Positions 43,378-51,625 of a DNA stretch of 64,000 nt are shown in pieces. The notes below the pieces were generated by a model that ran no database searches, was not told the origin of the DNA, and was given only the letters and a program-made list of their open reading frames with translations. Source of the stretch: Planctomycetota bacterium (GTDB taxonomy: Bacteria; Planctomycetota; Planctomycetia; Pirellulales; Lacipirellulaceae); contig JAKOXH010000071.1 of assembly GCA_029781135.1 (NCBI GenBank), forward strand, positions 124,001 to 188,000, given 5' to 3'. Within the stretch, counting starts at the first letter, position 1; each line of letters opens with the position of its first letter. Position numbers and translations under genes: made by a program.

Positions 43378-43647
43378 ATGATGGCGAACCGCAATTTGCC
43401 GGTCGAATGTTCGCGCACCTTCTACCCGCAGCCAAACGGCGGACCGGCACATTGGCCGAGCATGTCCCCGGGGAATGCCTCTTCCTCATCGCCTGGTCAA
43501 CTTCGCCTTCCCGTGCCCCTGAAACGCTTGAGCGAAGTGAGCCCATTTTGCCGCCGCTGCTGCAGGATCGTCCAACCGATTAAGATGAGACCGGTCGGCC
43601 CGATTCCACAGATCAAAGTCCGATGTATCAATTGCGGCGAACAGTGA
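43378..43647 (+). CDS. Possible small zinc-ribbon protein
   Basis: An 89-residue reading frame from the ATG at 43378. It is the only sign of coding in the 530-bp gap between pilT and the first pilB-like gene, and runs opposite to both. The C-terminal part has two cysteine pairs, PFCRRCC and VRCINCGEQ, separated by about 27 residues, as in a rubredoxin-like knuckle pair. The first 40 residues are Pro/Ser-rich. No Shine-Dalgarno or homologue is known to me. It may be spurious. Confidence 0.35.
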   Translation: MMANRNLPVECSRTFYPQPNGGPAHWPSMSPGNASSSSPGQLRLPVPLKRLSEVSPFCRRCCRIVQPIKMRPVGPIPQIKVRCINCGEQ

Positions 43648-43852
43648 ATTATTCGCCGATTAACACGCAAACTCAAGAAATCGAGCAAAAACGATTGGCG
43701 CATTCGCTCGACCAGCAACCGGGCTTGATTTCTTGAGAGCAGGTCTTCCGCGCTAACAACGCCGTCAGTGCTTCATCCGCCGGCCGACTCCTTCACCTCT
43801 ATCCAGCTTAATTGCCAGCTTCATAAAGACATCTTGCCTGACTATCGCGCGA

Positions 43853-45565
43853 CTACCCTTCGTCGGGTCGTTTTGCCACGCGAAAGACCTCGTCAATTGT
43901 CGTCGTACCCTCCAGAACTTTGCGGATACCGTCGGCGTAAAGCGTTGTCATGCCGCCCTTTATCGCCTCCCGACGGATGTCCTGTGTATTCGCTCCCTGG
44001 AAGGAGAGCTCGCGAATTTTACCGGTCATGAGCATCAGCTCGAAAATACCCAAACGACCCCGATAGCCGCTTTGACCGCAATGATTGCATCCTCTGCCCT
44101 TCATGAAGTTGCCCGCCCCGGCCTGTTCGGCGGTAATGCCGGCCGCCAATAGCTCCTGCTCACGGGGGGTATATGGTTGCTTGCATTTCGAGCAAATGAC
44201 ACGCACCAACCGCTGTGCCAAGATACCAATTACGCTACCCGCCACGAGATATGCGGGTACACCCATGTCAATCATGCGTGTAACGGCACCGGGCGCATCG
44301 TTCGTATGTAGAGTACTGAAAACCAAGTGTCCAGTTAAAGAAGCCTGAATTCCCATCGACGCCGTCTCATAATCGCGCATCTCGCCGACGAGAATCACGT
44401 TTGGGGCCTGCCGCAACATCGCCCGAATGATTAGCGCGAAATTGAGCCCGATGCTATGCTTCACTTCCACTTGATTGATGCCCGGCAGGTAGTATTCCAC
44501 CGGATCCTCCGCAGTGATGATTTTGCGGTCTGGACGATTTAACTCGTTTAGAGCGGCATATAGGGTCGTCGTCTTTCCAGACCCCGTAGGTCCCGTCACT
44601 AGCATAATCCCGTTCGGTCGTTTAATTAGCGTCTTGAACTTCTTAAAGTCTTTGTCGGACAAGCCAAGTTGTCGCACGCCGACCTTGATGTTGTCCTTAT
44701 CCAAGAGCCGCATCACGCACGATTGACCGTGGCTCGTCGGCAGCATGCTCACACGAAGGTCCAGTTCCTTACCCCCTGCCGTAATCTTGATCCGGCCGTC
44801 CTGGCATCGCCGCCGCTCGGCGATATCCATTTTGGCGAGGATCTTGACACGGGAGAGCAGGGCACCCAATAACCGTCGCGGTGGACTATCCCGCTCGACT
44901 AACACGCCATCAATCCGATAGCGAATCCGCACCCGGTCTTCGAAAGGCTCGATGTGGATGTCCGAAGCCCGCAACTGCACGGCCTCGCTAATCATCAGTT
45001 GAACCAACCGCACGATCGGGGCGCTGGTTTCGTCCACATCATCGCCGCCGCCACCTCCCTCGCCGCTTTCGTCCTCGGTTTCGGTGAAGTCAATTGCCGT
45101 ATCCGTGAATTCCTGCAGCATCGAGTCGGCGCTTTCATCGCCCATTTGGCCATAATTGCGGTTAATGGCCTCCAAAATGCTTTCGCGCGTCGCCAGGGCG
45201 ATATTCACCTTGCGGTTAAGGATGAACTGCAATTTCTCGAAGGTTTCGTAATCGAATGGGTCGCTCACCAGCACTTTGAGGGCACCATCCTCCTCCGCCA
45301 GGGGAATCACGGCGTTTTCACGAGCCACCGATTCCGGCACCAATTCCACCACCGAGGGTGGAATCGGCACATCGCGCAGGTCAAAGAACTCGTAACCGTG
45401 CATATCGGCCATGGCCTGCATGACCTGCTCGCTCGATGCGTATCCCTGCTTGACAAGGATCTCGTGGACCTTGCCGCCGCTCTTCTTGGCAATCGCCTGG
45501 GCCTCGGTCAATTGCTCGGGGCCGATGATCCCACGCCCCACCAAATACTTGCCGAAATCTGCCAT
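43853..45565 (-). CDS. GspE/PilB assembly ATPase (operon copy 1)
   Basis: 570 residues from the ATG at 45565 (MADFGKYLVGRGIIGPEQL). The 13 upstream codons in frame are not conserved in type. The MshEN-like N-domain is at 1-140. The ATPase core has Walker A GPTGSGKTTTLYAALNELN, TAEDPVEYYLPGI, Walker B ILVGEMRDYETASMG and HLVFSTLHTNDAPGAVTR. The zinc site is CSKC ... CNHC. It differs from copy 2 in an acidic insert (TETEDESGEGGGGGDDVDE-like, about 172-192) and in the substrate-end segment LSDKDFKKFKTLIKRPNG. It is the first gene after a good promoter (45748-45776), so probably the operon head, though a 530-bp gap precedes pilT. Confidence 0.94.
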   Translation of the reverse strand: MADFGKYLVGRGIIGPEQLTEAQAIAKKSGGKVHEILVKQGYASSEQVMQAMADMHGYEFFDLRDVPIPPSVVELVPESVARENAVIPLAEEDGALKVLVSDPFDYETFEKLQFILNRKVNIALATRESILEAINRNYGQMGDESADSMLQEFTDTAIDFTETEDESGEGGGGGDDVDETSAPIVRLVQLMISEAVQLRASDIHIEPFEDRVRIRYRIDGVLVERDSPPRRLLGALLSRVKILAKMDIAERRRCQDGRIKITAGGKELDLRVSMLPTSHGQSCVMRLLDKDNIKVGVRQLGLSDKDFKKFKTLIKRPNGIMLVTGPTGSGKTTTLYAALNELNRPDRKIITAEDPVEYYLPGINQVEVKHSIGLNFALIIRAMLRQAPNVILVGEMRDYETASMGIQASLTGHLVFSTLHTNDAPGAVTRMIDMGVPAYLVAGSVIGILAQRLVRVICSKCKQPYTPREQELLAAGITAEQAGAGNFMKGRGCNHCGQSGYRGRLGIFELMLMTGKIRELSFQGANTQDIRREAIKGGMTTLYADGIRKVLEGTTTIDEVFRVAKRPDEG

Positions 45566-45747
45566 GTTGCAGCGCTCGATTGAATTCTCTGTTCGCGAAA
45601 CCAACCAACGATTCGCAATCGACCGCCACGGATGTTGCAGGCCAGTTCAACTTTGGCCGGCATGCCCACATACTTTTGCCCAGCGCAAAACGACGCGGCG
45701 GAGTTGCGAAAAACCCCTCGGAAAAGTGCTAACTCTAGGTATCTCTT

Positions 45748-45776
45748 AGACTAACGCTCATTTTAGACAATGTCAA
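45748..45776 (-). promoter_or_regulatory. Strong sigma70-type promoter for the pilus operon
   Basis: On the minus strand, TTGACA (45776-45771), a 17-bp spacer, then TAGTCT (45753-45748). The -35 is perfect and the -10 is 4/6. It fires toward the ATPase gene at 45565 with a leader of about 175 nt. The rest of the 336-bp gap (45566-45901) shows no gene. Confidence 0.65.
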
Positions 45777-45901
45777 CGAATGACGACTGGGGCGAATAGA
45801 CGGGTTTCGTACGACCCCCACCTCCACTTCTTACGCAGCCCAAAACGGCGAAGCTTAACTCCATTATGTTGTGCAACTCCGGCAATTTATCGCCGATTTC
45901 C

Positions 45902-47296
45902 TCATTCCCCCAGCGTCCGCTTTTTCCGCAGCAGATGATGGTAATGCTGAGCGAACCGGTGGGCCTCATCCCGCACGTATTGCAGTAACCGAAGTGCGTA
46001 CGACCGCCGGCTCAGCCGTAGCGGTTTGTTCCGATGCATCACGTAGACCAACTCTTCCTTCTTGGCCAACGATAACACGAGGGGCGGCTTGATTTCCAGC
46101 TTCTCGAACGCTTCCATCGCTCGTCGTAATTGACCTAGTCCGCCATCGACAAGCAGGACATCGGGAAACGTGTCGCCATCATCACGCAACTTGCGATACC
46201 GCCTGGCCACCACTTCGCGAATGCTCGCATAGTCATCAATTCCCTCGACATCGCGAATCCGAAACCGTCGGTAGCCCGGTTTGAACGGCAGGCCATCCAA
46301 GAACTGCACCAGGCTCGCCACGGTTTCATTGCCGCCCAAGTGGGCGATATCCACACCCTCAATATTCCGCGGCCTCTCTGGCAGCTTGAATATCTTCTGC
46401 AGTCCGGCCAGACCTTTCTTTGGATCGATGAAAAACACCTCCGGCTGCTCGTGCTTTTCGATATCGCCCCGCTCGCGCAACCGTTCTAGCATCTCAATTT
46501 CGTCCCGCAACCGCGCGGCCTGCTCAAACCGCAAGTTCGCCGACGCCTCGGCCATCGCCGCACGCATGTCGGCGAGCAACTTCTTACGATTACCCTCCAA
46601 AAACATGCGCAATCGTTTGATGTCATTCCGGTAATCCTCCTTGCTAATGCGCAAGTTGCACGGGGCCGTGCATTGATTGATCGACGCCAACAAACATGGC
46701 CGAAACCACCGCCAACGATCATCGTCGGCTGCGATATCGAGCGAACACGTGCGAAATTTGAACACCTTTTGGAGCGCCTGCACGGCCCCGCGCAAACTCC
46801 CCGCACTCGCGAACGGCCCATACAACTTCGCCCCACTAGCGCGTGGCTCGCGGGTCACTTCGATGCGCGGAAAATCCTCGTGCGTCGTAATCTGAAGGTA
46901 CGGAAAGCTCTTGTCATCACGCAGGTCGCGATTGTGCTTCGGCTGAATATCCTTGATCAACCGGGCTTCCATCAGCAGGGCATCGACGTCGCTCTCCGCC
47001 TCGACAAAATCGACATCATACGCCTCGCGCACGAGCCGCGCCGTCCGTTGATCCCCTGCCGCGGCCGCCAAAAAGTAACTGCCGACACGTGCCCGCAGGT
47101 CCTTCGCTTTCCCCACATACAGCACGCGGCCAGCCTGGTCTTGAAACAAGTAAACGCCCGGCGCGGCAGGGAACTTGCCGCGCACCTTTTCCGCCGCCCG
47201 CGCAAAAAACTCGGCCTGCGTCTTCGGCAGCTCACGCGGCGCACCGCCACCATCGCCGCTGGGGCTCGCTTCTTGTGTAATGGGTGGGTCGCTCAT
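45902..47296 (-). CDS. uvrC: UvrC-type excinuclease subunit lacking the C-terminal HhH domain
   Basis: 464 residues versus about 600 in typical UvrC. The GIY-YIG nuclease domain (PGVYLFQDQAGRVLYVGKAKDLRARV, about 46-71) is intact. The linker cysteines (RPCLLASINQCTAPC) and the UVR motif (EASANLRFEQAARLRDEIEML) follow. The second, RNase H-like nuclease half has IEGVDIAHLGGNETVASLV and DVLLVDGGLGQL. It ends at VRDEAHRFAQHYHHLLRKKR, where full-length UvrC continues into two helix-hairpin-helix motifs. The stop is clean, with no homologous sequence apparent beyond it. It makes the dual incisions in excision repair. Confidence 0.92.
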   Translation of the reverse strand: MSDPPITQEASPSGDGGGAPRELPKTQAEFFARAAEKVRGKFPAAPGVYLFQDQAGRVLYVGKAKDLRARVGSYFLAAAAGDQRTARLVREAYDVDFVEAESDVDALLMEARLIKDIQPKHNRDLRDDKSFPYLQITTHEDFPRIEVTREPRASGAKLYGPFASAGSLRGAVQALQKVFKFRTCSLDIAADDDRWRWFRPCLLASINQCTAPCNLRISKEDYRNDIKRLRMFLEGNRKKLLADMRAAMAEASANLRFEQAARLRDEIEMLERLRERGDIEKHEQPEVFFIDPKKGLAGLQKIFKLPERPRNIEGVDIAHLGGNETVASLVQFLDGLPFKPGYRRFRIRDVEGIDDYASIREVVARRYRKLRDDGDTFPDVLLVDGGLGQLRRAMEAFEKLEIKPPLVLSLAKKEELVYVMHRNKPLRLSRRSYALRLLQYVRDEAHRFAQHYHHLLRKKRTLGE

Positions 47297-47349
47297 CGCA
47301 CTGGAATTCTAGCAAAGCGGGCGAATTCTGCCGCTGCTAATTTGTCGAC

Positions 47350-47379
47350 TTGTCATCCCCAACGGCTGCTCGCTATACT
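47350..47379 (+). promoter_or_regulatory. arsRM promoter
   Basis: TTGTCA (47350-47355), an 18-bp spacer, TATACT (47374-47379). Each hexamer is 5/6 to consensus. The predicted start of transcription is close to 47386, about 19 bp before the arsR ATG. Confidence 0.7.
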
Positions 47380-47402
47380 TGCATTGTGACGCAACTATGC
47401 AA
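47379..47402. promoter_or_regulatory. ArsR operator candidate
   Basis: TTGCAT and ATGCAA are perfect 6-bp inverted arms 12 bp apart. They overlap the -10 end and the expected transcription start. This is where an autoregulating ArsR/SmtB repressor would block the operon. Confidence 0.55.
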
Positions 47403-47404
47403 CC

Positions 47405-47764
47405 ATGCTATCCGCGATGACCCCCAAACAAGCCGCTAGATGTTGTGGTCCGGTCGATGACCTGCTCGATCCGGACTTGTTCAAAGCGCTCTGCGACCCG
47501 ACGCGAGTGAAGCTTCTCGCATGCCTCGCGAAATGTGGTCGGCCGTGCGCCGTCTCCGAAGTGGCCGGGTGCTGTTCGGTCGATCTGTCGGTCGTCTCGC
47601 GGCATCTATCCCAATTGGAAGATGCGGGCATTCTGACGTCCTCTAAGTCAGGCCGCACGGTTAGTTACGCCGTGTGTTACGAAAAGCTGTGCGGCACATT
47701 ACGCGAGTTGGCAGACGCCATCGAGGCTTGCTGCCGGGAAGCGGTTAGCGCGAACAAGAAATAG
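47405..47764 (+). CDS. arsR: ArsR-family arsenic-responsive repressor
   Basis: 119 residues with a winged-helix ArsR/SmtB fold: LFKALCDPTRVKLLACLAK, then the recognition helix VDLSVVSRHLSQLEDAGILTSSKSGRTVSYAV. It is unusually rich in cysteine (C13, C14, C30, C40, C44, C48, C56, C57, and a C-terminal ACC). Cysteine clusters near the recognition helix bind trivalent arsenic in this family and release DNA. It lies 9 bp ahead of arsM, with a promoter and an inverted repeat directly upstream. A later ATG at 47417 is possible. Confidence 0.92.
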   Translation: MLSAMTPKQAARCCGPVDDLLDPDLFKALCDPTRVKLLACLAKCGRPCAVSEVAGCCSVDLSVVSRHLSQLEDAGILTSSKSGRTVSYAVCYEKLCGTLRELADAIEACCREAVSANKK

Positions 47765-47773
47765 GAGAACGCC

Positions 47774-48616
47774 GTGAACATTGAAGAGACCGTTCGTTCA
47801 AAATATGCGACAGTGGCCGTTAGCAGCTTGACCAACGAACATGAGGGCGTGCGGGCCGTTGCCGAGGCGTTCGGCTACACGCCCGAGGAGCTGGCCTCCA
47901 TTCCTGCCGAAGCCAACATGGGGCTCTCCTGCGGAAATCCAACAGCCTTTGCCAGTTTGCGGCCGGGTGAAACGGTCGTCGATCTCGGCTGTGGCGGCGG
48001 GCTCGATGTATTCCTCGCCGCCGAACGCGTTGGCCCGACGGGTCGTGCCATCGGCATCGACATGACGCCCGAAATGCTCGAGCGCGCGCGCCGCAACGCG
48101 GCCGGCCGCTCGAACGTCGAATTCCATCACGCCACGATCGATCAACTGCCGCTCGCCGATGAATCGGTCGACTGCGTCATCAGCAATTGTGTCATCAACC
48201 TGGCACCCGATAAACAAGCGGTCTTCAGGGAAATTGCCCGCGTGCTCAACCCCGGCGGCCGGCTCGCGGTCAGCGATATCGCGCTCAGGCAACCCTTGCC
48301 GCCTGAAATCGCGAAGGACGTGACAGCCTACGTCGGCTGCATCGCCGGCGCGATCTTGATCGACGCGTATCGGGCTGGCCTTCTCGCCGCCGGCTTCGAA
48401 GCCGTGCAGATCATCGAAAGCGGCAATGACCTCAATCTCTATAAGAAGGTTGAGAATCAATCAGCTTGTTGCTCGCCCGCAATGAGCCAATTGCCAATCG
48501 TCTCCGCTTGCTGCTCTGAAGTGCACGGCGACTTGGCCAATTTGATCTCGCGCTACGACATCAACGAATACGCCGCCAGCGTCAAAGTTTATGCAGTGAA
48601 GCCGGCCCATGGTTGA
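47774..48616 (+). CDS. arsM: Arsenite S-adenosylmethionine methyltransferase (ArsM)
   Basis: 280 residues, GTG start with TAGGAGA upstream. The SAM motif is VVDLGCGGGLDVFLAAERVG (about 68-87), with GIDMTPEMLERAR. The three cysteines needed for As(III) binding and methylation appear at C53 (GLSCGNP), C139 (ISNCVINLAPDK) and C189 (YVGCIAGA). It adds a C-terminal extension with two CC pairs (SACCSPAM, SACCSEVHG), probable extra arsenic ligands, as in other ArsMs. It methylates arsenite to less retained or volatile forms. It is cotranscribed with arsR. No efflux gene (arsB/acr3) is in view. Confidence 0.95.
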   Translation: MNIEETVRSKYATVAVSSLTNEHEGVRAVAEAFGYTPEELASIPAEANMGLSCGNPTAFASLRPGETVVDLGCGGGLDVFLAAERVGPTGRAIGIDMTPEMLERARRNAAGRSNVEFHHATIDQLPLADESVDCVISNCVINLAPDKQAVFREIARVLNPGGRLAVSDIALRQPLPPEIAKDVTAYVGCIAGAILIDAYRAGLLAAGFEAVQIIESGNDLNLYKKVENQSACCSPAMSQLPIVSACCSEVHGDLANLISRYDINEYAASVKVYAVKPAHG

Positions 48617-48622
48617 TCGGCG

Positions 48623-49657
48623 TCACGGACTCCATGTACTCAAATCATTTTCCGACCGCGTTACTAGAAAACGAAGAGTTGTTGGCTCGATGGTCTCTTC
48701 GATGAAATGAGCACTTCCGTCGGCAAACACGGCGATTGCGCCGCCGGGGTGGAACGAGAAGATTTCGTCGTTCGGCCCGCAATTGTTCGTCGCCCAGGGG
48801 CAATCGGCAGGGCCGTTCATGGGCGACTTGTTGTTATTGATCGGGTTCTTTAATGCACCAGCAACCGAGTTCGGCGGGCCCGATACGCCGTTACCAGTAT
48901 CCGGCTCAGCCCAACGATCGATCGCCCGATTGCCGCTCGGCGTCTTGGCATCCTCGGCGATATTGGCGATATCTGGATACTTCGACTTGGTGAATGGCTC
49001 GGCCGTTTCGAAGTTCCGCCCCACGTCCTCGGCAATCGCAATGGTCTTGCTGGTGCCATCGGTGATTTTACTGATGCTCGCTGGAACTAAGGCCAGGGCG
49101 CCGTCGGCCCGTGAATTGCGTGCCGTCGGTGTTGAGGCATCTCGCAAGCCGGTGACCGGATGGATGTCCGTATACACTGTCGGCATGTAATCGGTCGTCC
49201 CGTAGTTCGCTGGATCGGGTTGAAACATCGAATTTGACGGGCAACGGAAGCTCGTGATATTGGCCTTTGCAGCTTGTTGGTTTTTGGGATGATCGCGGTC
49301 GTTGTACGGAAACTTGTAATCGTACAGATCGGCGACCGCGTTCTCTTCCATATACGGCAATAACTGCGTGAACGTTGAATTCGTATCAAAGCCGGTGCCG
49401 TTCGTCGCCCAATTTGTGCCTTCGCCACCGGAGGGCAACTTACGTTGGGACGTGGCATAGTTATGAAGCGCGATACCGATTTGCCGCATGTTGTTCATGC
49501 ATTGGCTGCGACGAGCCGCTTCCCGCGCCGCTTGGATCGCCGGCAATAACAGGGCCACTAAAATCCCGATGATGGCGATTACGACCAAGAGTTCCACGAG
49601 CGTGAAACCAGCTCTTGATCGACTGCGAACGATTCGCTGTCGCGATTCAAAATCCAT
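48623..49657 (-). CDS. DUF1559 prepilin-type protein
   Basis: 344 residues from the ATG at 49657, with AAGGAG 7 bp upstream. The short leader MDFESRQRIVRSRSRAG ends in RAG|FTLVELLVVIAIIGILVALL. Then comes PAIQAAREAARRSQCMNNMRQIGIALHNYAT, the hallmark of the planctomycete DUF1559 family. The C-terminal H-x9-DG-type motif is visible as FHPGGAIAVFADGSAHFI. Dozens of copies usually occur per genome, and function is unknown, probably pilus-like surface fibres. Its leader (17 residues, no repeat array) contrasts with the pilus-operon prepilins. Confidence 0.95.
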   Translation of the reverse strand: MDFESRQRIVRSRSRAGFTLVELLVVIAIIGILVALLLPAIQAAREAARRSQCMNNMRQIGIALHNYATSQRKLPSGGEGTNWATNGTGFDTNSTFTQLLPYMEENAVADLYDYKFPYNDRDHPKNQQAAKANITSFRCPSNSMFQPDPANYGTTDYMPTVYTDIHPVTGLRDASTPTARNSRADGALALVPASISKITDGTSKTIAIAEDVGRNFETAEPFTKSKYPDIANIAEDAKTPSGNRAIDRWAEPDTGNGVSGPPNSVAGALKNPINNNKSPMNGPADCPWATNNCGPNDEIFSFHPGGAIAVFADGSAHFIEETIEPTTLRFLVTRSENDLSTWSP

Positions 49658-49935
49658 TTCTAGTCTCCTTAAGGTGAGTCGGGCGCAACGCTCCGAAGTC
49701 GATGAGCACGCGTTACACCGCTGACAACGCCAAGGTAGAGTCCGCAAATTAAGAACGCATGAAGGAACCGTGAATCTCTCGTCATGAGCGGAGGTACTGC
49801 ATCATTACCGTGAGGATCCCATTTGTTGCCACCTGCGACGCTTTGAACTAGACTCGGTATTTGGGATTTTGGGCTGCACGTGCTCAGGCAAAACGTTGCC
49901 GGCCGCGATGTTCAGCTTCGCTTGGACCACTTCCT

Positions 49936-51594
49936 ATGCGTTCGTGGTTTCGACCAAACATGGCGCTGCGGAAACGTGGTGTTGGCGCGGATTTCCGTCG
50001 TGGACGGCGATTGCAAATCGAGTGGCTTGAAGGTCGGCACCTGTTAGCCGTGAGCAATCTGCCAGCGCTCGCAATTTCGCCCAATTTGAGTGCGACACCA
50101 GACGGCAGCATCGCAAATTCCGCGGCCATTCCGGCAATTACGGCGGGCCGCCTGGCCTACCACAGCTATACCGATTACGGCATCGACGGCGAATTACATG
50201 TGTGGGATTTTGCACTTGGTGCGGCCTATACTCGGGCCGAGCAAACGGTCAACGCTCGCGTGCGTTACGTGATGAACCCGCAGTTCTCGGGCGATGGCCG
50301 CTATGTAGTTGTGATGGGCGTCGACCGCCAACTTCCTAAAGCATGGCCAAATTTGGATATCTTCGCGTATGATTTTCAAACGGACACCGTGACAAACCTT
50401 TCCGAGGCGTTAATATCCGCCAACCTGGTGCAGCGTTCGCAGGACGTGATCGACGAAGACCCGTCGTTCAACCCTACATCACTTACCGTGGTCTTCAAAC
50501 GGCGCAACAGCGCGAACGGTCAATCCGACCTGTGGTCGATGCAACTGAACGCCGCCAATCTCGCACCGACGGCGCTCACACAGCTCACAAATACACCCCA
50601 TGTGGAAGAATCCGGTCCGAAGTACTCGTCCGATGGCCAAACCATCGTGTGCTGGGTCAATGGCGGATCGTCGGCCTGGATTGGCACGCTGGCGGCAACA
50701 GGTGGCGCGATCAGCCTGCTCGCCGATAACGCCGGCATTCAGGATTACTATCCCAGCTACTGGGATAGCACGCGAGTCATCTACACTTCGTGGGACTCGG
50801 TTGACAGCCAGGACGATGACATTCGTATTCGCGATCTGGCGGGCGGGACCGACGTGTTCGCCGCTGGCGCCTTTCATTCGGCCGGCGAAGATTCCGATGG
50901 ATTTCGAATCTCCTCAACGCTCGTCGGTTTCTCATCGACGACAGGCTCCGCCGACGGCAAATGGCGGCTTCGCTATGGCGACCCGCTTACTGGCCAGACG
51001 GTTGGGCTGCCGTTCCACACCACGAACAAACACGACCTGGGCGGCACCTTTACAACTTTCCGCGTGGGCTTCGCTGCCGCATTGCCAGGAGACTACAACG
51101 GCAGCGGCGTGGTGGATGCCGCCGACTTTGCCATTTGGCGGAGCACGCTCGGCAATACCGTGACGAACTATAGCGGCGCCGATGGCGACGGCAGCGGCGT
51201 TATCGACCAGCCCGACTACGCCGTCTGGCGAGCGAACTTCGGCAATTCGGCGCCGACCAGCGCGGCAACGGTTGCCGTGGCCAGGGAATCGACACGAGAT
51301 ACCACTTACCAGAAGTTTTGGACGCCCGCATCCGAGCAATCACCGCGACATTCGTTTTCAAAACGCGGCAATACATTGGGAAATACGCTCCCGAAAACCA
51401 GCCCTTCAAATACATCCAATTTGATCGAATTGTCGGCGGTCGCTCATTTCACGACTGCGGCCCTCCTGGCCAGCATTTGGCACCACAATGAACCACTGCA
51501 GAATTGCGAGGTGGGACTAATTGGCGCGGTCGACACCGTGTTCGATGCTTGGCCAACTGCTACACTCGCAATACGGAGTTTTTCACTTGGCTGA
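49936..51594 (+). CDS. Secreted beta-propeller-like protein with dockerin repeat
   Basis: 552 residues from the ATG at 49936. The N-terminus RGRRLQIEWLEGRHLLAVS has the planctomycete LExRxLLA motif that marks many large exported proteins. The middle (about 60-395) has TolB/WD40-like blades (PQFSGDGRYVVVMG, PKYSSDGQTIVCWVNG). Residues about 410-465 form a type I dockerin pair: GDYNGSGVVDAADFAIWRST and GDGSGVIDQPDYAVWRANFG. About 110 residues after the dockerin are unrelated to known sorting tails. The start codon is uncertain (an ATG at 49960 is possible). Confidence 0.8.
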   Translation: MRSWFRPNMALRKRGVGADFRRGRRLQIEWLEGRHLLAVSNLPALAISPNLSATPDGSIANSAAIPAITAGRLAYHSYTDYGIDGELHVWDFALGAAYTRAEQTVNARVRYVMNPQFSGDGRYVVVMGVDRQLPKAWPNLDIFAYDFQTDTVTNLSEALISANLVQRSQDVIDEDPSFNPTSLTVVFKRRNSANGQSDLWSMQLNAANLAPTALTQLTNTPHVEESGPKYSSDGQTIVCWVNGGSSAWIGTLAATGGAISLLADNAGIQDYYPSYWDSTRVIYTSWDSVDSQDDDIRIRDLAGGTDVFAAGAFHSAGEDSDGFRISSTLVGFSSTTGSADGKWRLRYGDPLTGQTVGLPFHTTNKHDLGGTFTTFRVGFAAALPGDYNGSGVVDAADFAIWRSTLGNTVTNYSGADGDGSGVIDQPDYAVWRANFGNSAPTSAATVAVARESTRDTTYQKFWTPASEQSPRHSFSKRGNTLGNTLPKTSPSNTSNLIELSAVAHFTTAALLASIWHHNEPLQNCEVGLIGAVDTVFDAWPTATLAIRSFSLG

Positions 51595-51625
51595 TGTTTC
51601 TTCACTTCTACCCTTGGCGGCGGTA

